From JBEIJQ01 sp040380145 (GTDB taxonomy: Bacteria; Bacteroidota; Bacteroidia; Chitinophagales; Saprospiraceae): DNA of 15,615 nt. The position numbers and the translations under genes were made by a program. The stretch covers positions 1-15,615 of the forward strand of contig JBEIJQ010000072.1 of the NCBI GenBank assembly GCA_040380145.1. Reading direction: 5' to 3'. Under the pieces are notes generated by a model that worked only from the letters and a program-made list of their open reading frames with translations, was not told the origin of the DNA and searched no databases. Positions 13,239 through 15,615 of the stretch are shown here, in pieces (the first letter of the stretch is position 1; each line of letters starts with the position of its first letter).

Positions 13239-14219
13239 TCAAATGGACAGCACTTCCGAAAGGCGCAGCAGATTGGGGTTGAGCGGCTTCGTCCGCCCAA
13301 TAGCCGTCCCAAAGGGAACAAAAACCACCTCGTTGTTGCTCAGACCGACCATTTCGCCGGTCCGCCCCGACAAAAGCGCCTCCACGGCCTCGTAGCCCAA
13401 ACGGCTGGCCAATATGCGGTCCAGCGCCGTCGGCGCGCCCCCGCGCTGCAAATGCCCGATCACCGCCACCTTGATCTCGCTGTGCGTGAAACGCTCCTTG
13501 ACCCGCTCGGCGATCTGATAGGCGTTGCCGTTGGGATTGCCTTCGGCCACGATCACGACATTGAAAAGTTTCTTGCGCTTGGCCCCGCGGTTGAGAATGT
13601 CCGCCAACTGCTCGATGGAAGTTTCCACCTCGGGCACGAGCATCGTGCCGGCCCCACATCCGATGGCCGCGTGCAGGGCGATGCAACCGGAATGGCGGCC
13701 CATCACCTCCACGAAAAACAACCGGTCATGGGAATCCGCCGTGTCGCGGATCCGGTCGATCGAAGAAATCGCCGTGTTGACCGCCGTATCGAACCCGATC
13801 GTCAGATCGGTGCCGTACAGATCGTTGTCGATGGTGCCCGGACAGCCCATCACCGGTACACCGAATTCTTCCGAAAACAACTTCGCGCCCGTGAAGGTGC
13901 CGTTGCCCCCGATCACCACCAGCCCGTCCAGTTCCTCGGCCAGATACTGATCATGGGCAGCTCGGCGCCCCTCCTCCGTCCGAAAGGCCTCGCTGCGCGC
14001 CGTTTTCAGCACCGTGCCTCCCCGGTGGATGATGTTGCCCACCGAACGCGAATCCAAAGGCTGGAAATCGCCCTTGATCAGCCCTTCGTATCCCCGCAGA
14101 ACGCCTGCCACGGACACCTTGTGGTGCACCGCAGTGCGCACCACGGCACGGATGCACGCGTTCATTCCGGGCGAATCCCCGCCCGAGGTCAACACCCCGA
14201 TTTTTCTCATGTCGGCCAT
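13239..14219 (-). CDS. pfkA: ATP-dependent 6-phosphofructokinase
   Basis: Phosphorylates fructose 6-phosphate to fructose 1,6-bisphosphate, the committed step of glycolysis. The 326-residue length is normal for bacterial PfkA. Visible motifs: IGVLTSGGDSPGMNA (ATP loop, residues 7-21), GGNGT (104-108), PGTIDND (127-133, catalytic Asp131), IGFDTAVNTA (141-150), VMGRHSG (172-178), VAEG (224-227) and GHLQRGGAP (255-263). Gly at 104 and in PGTIDND indicates ATP rather than pyrophosphate as donor. I place the start at the ATG at 14219; the ATG at 14210 is a possible alternative, and an in-frame ATG at 14279 lies upstream of the predicted promoter and is rejected. It is the first gene of the pfkA-pgmB-mapA operon, downstream of a near-perfect promoter with an embedded palindrome. 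Confidence 0.96.
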   Translation of the reverse strand: MADMRKIGVLTSGGDSPGMNACIRAVVRTAVHHKVSVAGVLRGYEGLIKGDFQPLDSRSVGNIIHRGGTVLKTARSEAFRTEEGRRAAHDQYLAEELDGLVVIGGNGTFTGAKLFSEEFGVPVMGCPGTIDNDLYGTDLTIGFDTAVNTAISSIDRIRDTADSHDRLFFVEVMGRHSGCIALHAAIGCGAGTMLVPEVETSIEQLADILNRGAKRKKLFNVVIVAEGNPNGNAYQIAERVKERFTHSEIKVAVIGHLQRGGAPTALDRILASRLGYEAVEALLSGRTGEMVGLSNNEVVFVPFGTAIGRTKPLNPNLLRLSEVLSI

Positions 14220-14256
14220 AAAGAAGTCTGCCCGCACGGGGACTTTTATTTTTTTG

Positions 14257-14286
14257 CAAAAATAGTGTAAAAAATACACTAACCAA
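14257..14286 (-). promoter_or_regulatory. Bacteroidota-type promoter of the pfkA operon
   Basis: On the minus strand TTG (14286-14284), a 19-base spacer, then TATTTTTG (14264-14257) is a full match to the TTG / TAnnTTTG consensus. The transcript should start near 14250-14253, giving a leader of about 32 bases before the ATG at 14219. Confidence 0.82.
14263..14281. promoter_or_regulatory. Perfect palindrome in the pfkA promoter spacer (likely operator)
   Basis: TAGTGTA (14263-14269) and TACACTA (14275-14281) form a perfect 7+7 inverted repeat around five A residues. It fills the space between the -33 and -7 elements, where a bound protein would block RNA polymerase. The regulator is unknown and not encoded in this window. 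Confidence 0.6.
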
Positions 14287-14313
14287 AAAAAAGATGATGC
14301 GCTTAGACCCGCT

Positions 14314-14334
14314 CCCGAAACCGCCCCTTTCGGG
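14314..14334. repeat. Hairpin between the divergent pfkA and iscU promoters
   Basis: CCCGAAA (14314-14320) and TTTCGGG (14328-14334) form a perfect 7-bp stem with a 7-base loop. It lies upstream of both promoters, so it is probably not in either main transcript. It might end readthrough entering from outside or be a protein-binding site; no firm assignment. Confidence 0.4.
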
Positions 14335-14394
14335 CTTGTTTAGAATTTTTTCAAATAAGGTGAACCAATCCGGCGGCACAGTGTTCAAAAATAG

Positions 14395-14402
14395 TAAATT
14401 TG
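14395..14402 (+). promoter_or_regulatory. Probable -7 element of the iscU promoter
   Basis: TAAATTTG matches TAnnTTTG exactly. No TTG is found at the 19-base distance upstream, so the -33 element is weak or absent. Transcription would begin near 14407, leaving a leader of about 43 bases before the ATG at 14450. Confidence 0.5.
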
Positions 14403-14449
14403 CACCGCAAAAATCCTTTCTGTCAACCGTACATCATCATCCGTTCGCC

Positions 14450-14842
14450 ATGGCATATTCCGAAAAAGTACTCGACCACTTTAAAAATCCCCGCAATGTG
14501 GGCACCTTGGACAAGGACAAGAAAAATGTCGGCACCGGCCTCGTCGGCGCACCCGAATGCGGCGATGTGATGCGCCTGCAGATCGAAGTGGACGAAAATT
14601 CCGGCACCATCCTAGACGCCAAGTTCAAGACTTTCGGCTGCGGCTCGGCCATCGCCTCCTCCTCCCTCGCCACCGAGTGGCTCAAAGGCAAAACCCTGGA
14701 CCAAGCCATGTCCATCGACAACATGGACATCGTCGAGGAGCTTTCGCTGCCCCCCGTCAAAATCCACTGCTCCGTGCTCGCCGAAGACGCCATCAAGGCC
14801 GCCATTCAGGACTATCGGACCAAAAACGAAGCCCAAGCCTGA
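14450..14842 (+). CDS. iscU: Iron-sulfur cluster assembly scaffold IscU
   Basis: Scaffold on which [2Fe-2S] clusters are built from cysteine-desulfurase sulfur before transfer to target proteins. The 130-residue protein carries all ligands: Cys37 with Asp39 in PECGD, Cys64 in FGCGSA, and His106-Cys107 right after LPPVK (100-104), the motif recognised by the HscA-type Hsp70 chaperone. The N-terminus MAYSEKVLDHFKNPRNVG is typical of IscU proper, which lacks the extra insertion of SufU. The ATG at 14450 fits this; the open frame extends upstream to 14294, across the promoter, giving no family sequence. It is divergent from pfkA and 90 bases before an A-type carrier gene. No iscS, iscR, hscA, hscB or fdx gene is seen in the window. 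Confidence 0.96.
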   Translation: MAYSEKVLDHFKNPRNVGTLDKDKKNVGTGLVGAPECGDVMRLQIEVDENSGTILDAKFKTFGCGSAIASSSLATEWLKGKTLDQAMSIDNMDIVEELSLPPVKIHCSVLAEDAIKAAIQDYRTKNEAQA

Positions 14843-14872
14843 TCCTATCTGTTGACAATACCAATGTTTTTC

Positions 14873-14895
14873 GCGAATTTTTTTAAAAAATTTGC
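14873..14895. repeat. AT-rich palindrome between iscU and iscA
   Basis: An 11+11 inverted repeat around one central T (14873-14883 and 14885-14895), with ten Watson-Crick pairs and one G-T pair, starts 30 bases after the iscU stop and covers the -33 TTG of the iscA promoter. It could be an operator, a weak bidirectional terminator, or a bent or melted upstream element. Confidence 0.45.
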
Positions 14896-14921
14896 ACTTT
14901 CGTAAAATACTTTTACCTTTG
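14892..14921 (+). promoter_or_regulatory. Bacteroidota-type promoter of iscA
   Basis: TTG (14892-14894), 19 bases, then TACCTTTG (14914-14921) matches the consensus fully, with the same spacing as the pfkA promoter. The expected start point, about 14925-14928, is only 5-8 bases before the ATG at 14933, so the mRNA would be almost leaderless. Confidence 0.8.
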
Positions 14922-14932
14922 CTTGAGTTATT

Positions 14933-15262
14933 ATGTTATTTGTTTCTGATTCGGCCAAAGAAAAGGTGCTGGAACTGATGCGCGAAGGCGAAATCGACAT
15001 TTCCACGCATTTTGTCCGGGTCAGCGTCACGAGCGGGGGGTGTTCGGGTCTGACTTACAATATGGATTTCGACGACACTTCCCAACCCAACGACCAGGTA
15101 TTTGAGGATAAGGGCATAAAAGTGGTGACCGACCTCAAAAGTTTCCTGTACCTGTTCAACACAACGCTGGATTTTTCCGGTGGTCTCGACGGCAAAGGGT
15201 TTCACTTCATCAACCCGAACGCCTCCCGGACCTGCGGATGCGGAGAAAGTTTCTCCGTGTAG
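14933..15262 (+). CDS. iscA: A-type iron-sulfur carrier (IscA/SufA/ErpA family)
   Basis: Accepts or carries iron-sulfur clusters from the scaffold to apoproteins in the cytoplasm. The 109-residue product has the three invariant cysteines of the HesB/IscA family: Cys37 in SGGCSGLTY, and Cys101 and Cys103 in CGCGESF. LDFSGGLDGKGFHFINPNA (79-97) is also typical. The sub-type (IscA, SufA or ErpA) cannot be settled from sequence alone; iscA is used because iscU precedes it. The ATG at 14933 is preceded so closely by a consensus promoter that there is little room for a ribosome binding site. Intrinsic terminators follow from 15342. Confidence 0.94.
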   Translation: MLFVSDSAKEKVLELMREGEIDISTHFVRVSVTSGGCSGLTYNMDFDDTSQPNDQVFEDKGIKVVTDLKSFLYLFNTTLDFSGGLDGKGFHFINPNASRTCGCGESFSV

Positions 15263-15341
15263 CATCGGCGCTGTGATCTCCAAGGCTTTTTCATAGTTTT
15301 TGGTATTTCAACAGATGGCTTAGTTTCTTCGGGCCATCCCC

Positions 15342-15383
15342 CCAGAGGTTGCCTCCCTTCTTTGCAACTTCTGGATTGTTTTT
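15342..15383 (+). terminator. Intrinsic terminator downstream of iscA
   Basis: An 11-bp stem with one G-T pair (15342-15352 with 15364-15374, loop of 11) is followed by ATTGTTTTT. It is the first strong terminator after the iscA stop at 15262. Confidence 0.8.
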
Positions 15384-15410
15384 CCTCCGGATCTCAACCG
15401 ATTTCTCTGT

Positions 15411-15448
15411 CCCGACTCGCCGCCGCGCGCAGTCGGGTTGTTTTTTTT
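15411..15448 (+). terminator. Second intrinsic terminator downstream of iscA
   Basis: A perfect 7-bp stem CCCGACT/AGTCGGG (15411-15417 with 15431-15437, GC-rich loop of 13) is followed by TTG and eight T residues. The arm GGGTTG could alternatively pair with CAACCC at 15449-15454 around the T tract. Confidence 0.82.
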
Positions 15449-15480
15449 CAACCCAAAATTGTCATTGGATTGTTCTGATT

Positions 15481-15500
15481 CTCCTCAAAGGAGTCTTTTT
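15481..15500 (+). terminator. Weak terminator-like hairpin
   Basis: CTCCT (15481-15485) pairs with AGGAG (15489-15493) around a CAA loop, followed by TC and five T residues. The short stem makes it weaker than the two upstream terminators. Confidence 0.4.
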
Positions 15501-15560
15501 CGATGATTTTCAGCGGTAGCCGGGAGGCAGTTCGTAAAAGATTTTGTTCCTTGCTTGGCC

Positions 15561-15590
15561 TTCTTTTTCTTTTCCCAAAAAGAAAAAGAA
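15561..15590. repeat. Perfect 13-bp T/A-rich inverted repeat near the window end
   Basis: TTCTTTTTCTTTT (15561-15573) and its exact reverse complement (15578-15590) flank a four-base loop, CCCA. The arms are pure pyrimidine and pure purine. It could be a bidirectional terminator of neighbouring genes or a dispersed intergenic repeat; neither can be decided here. Confidence 0.65.
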
Positions 15591-15615
15591 ACCAAAGTAA
15601 ATCCCGATCAAATCC

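Larger units (their letters stand above)
15263..15615. other. Region after iscA with a series of hairpins, no convincing gene
   Basis: No plausible complete ORF is present. Plus-strand structure comprises a 6-bp stem (15314-15319 with 15333-15338), three terminator-like hairpins listed separately, and a long inverted repeat near the end. On the minus strand a frame is open from the window edge to a stop at 15510-15512 (34 codons, ending FYELPPGYR). It is rich in Phe and Lys because it reads through the inverted repeat, and I do not call it a gene. Confidence 0.6.

Noticed and set aside
13195..13686. Upstream extension of the pgmB frame over pfkA
   Set aside because: The extra 164 residues are an out-of-frame reading of pfkA; the HAD motif requires the start at 13194.
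14294..14449. Upstream extension of the iscU frame
   Set aside because: It crosses the predicted promoter and does not resemble any IscU N-terminus; the protein start MAYSEKVLDHF is typical.
15411..15454. tRNA-like fold
   Set aside because: Too short, no acceptor/anticodon arrangement; a terminator stem with T tract explains it.

Overview
The window looks like chromosomal DNA from a Bacteroidota bacterium, most likely of the Saprospiria/Chitinophagia type; the class is inference. The evidence is two kinds of type IX secretion system (T9SS) C-terminal sorting domain (type A and gliding-associated type B), SprB repeats, a PorP/SprF-family outer-membrane protein, a PorE-like OmpA protein, and promoters matching the Bacteroidota consensus (TTG, 19 bases, TAnnTTTG). 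I see no tRNA, rRNA, CRISPR array, transposase or phage gene.

Positions 1-5803 (minus strand) encode two large predicted secreted proteins: a beta-helix protein with a type A sorting signal (66-2159) and a SprB-repeat protein with a type B sorting signal (2843-5803). Nearly 700 bases without a convincing gene separate them. Positions 5898-9886 (minus strand) hold a probable operon in the order PorP/SprF-like, PorE-like OmpA protein, DUF1573-like domain, closed by an intrinsic terminator. The three envelope genes and the type B protein after them form a plausible secretion and attachment cassette, in which PorP/SprF proteins help export type B substrates. The most unusual point is at the end of the OmpA gene. 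A run of nine A residues sits just before its stop codon, and the DUF1573 frame is the -1 frame from that run. The DUF1573 ORF has no ATG and no signal peptide. One slip on the A tract would fuse it to the secreted OmpA protein through a Lys/Ala/Pro linker encoded by 30-base tandem repeats.

Positions 10062-14286 (minus strand) are a sugar-phosphorolysis operon in the order pfkA, pgmB, mapA. Maltose phosphorylase splits maltose with phosphate into glucose and beta-glucose 1-phosphate, beta-phosphoglucomutase makes glucose 6-phosphate, and phosphofructokinase commits carbon to glycolysis. The promoter before pfkA is an excellent consensus match, and a perfect 7+7 palindrome lies between its -33 and -7 elements, a likely operator. 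A good terminator follows mapA.

Positions 14395-15262 (plus strand, divergent from pfkA) carry iscU and an IscA-type A-carrier, iron-sulfur cluster assembly genes that appear to have separate promoters. The iscA promoter lies so close to the ATG that the transcript should be nearly leaderless. The last 350 bases contain several hairpins, at least two of them good intrinsic terminators, and a perfect 13-base inverted repeat near the edge of the window.
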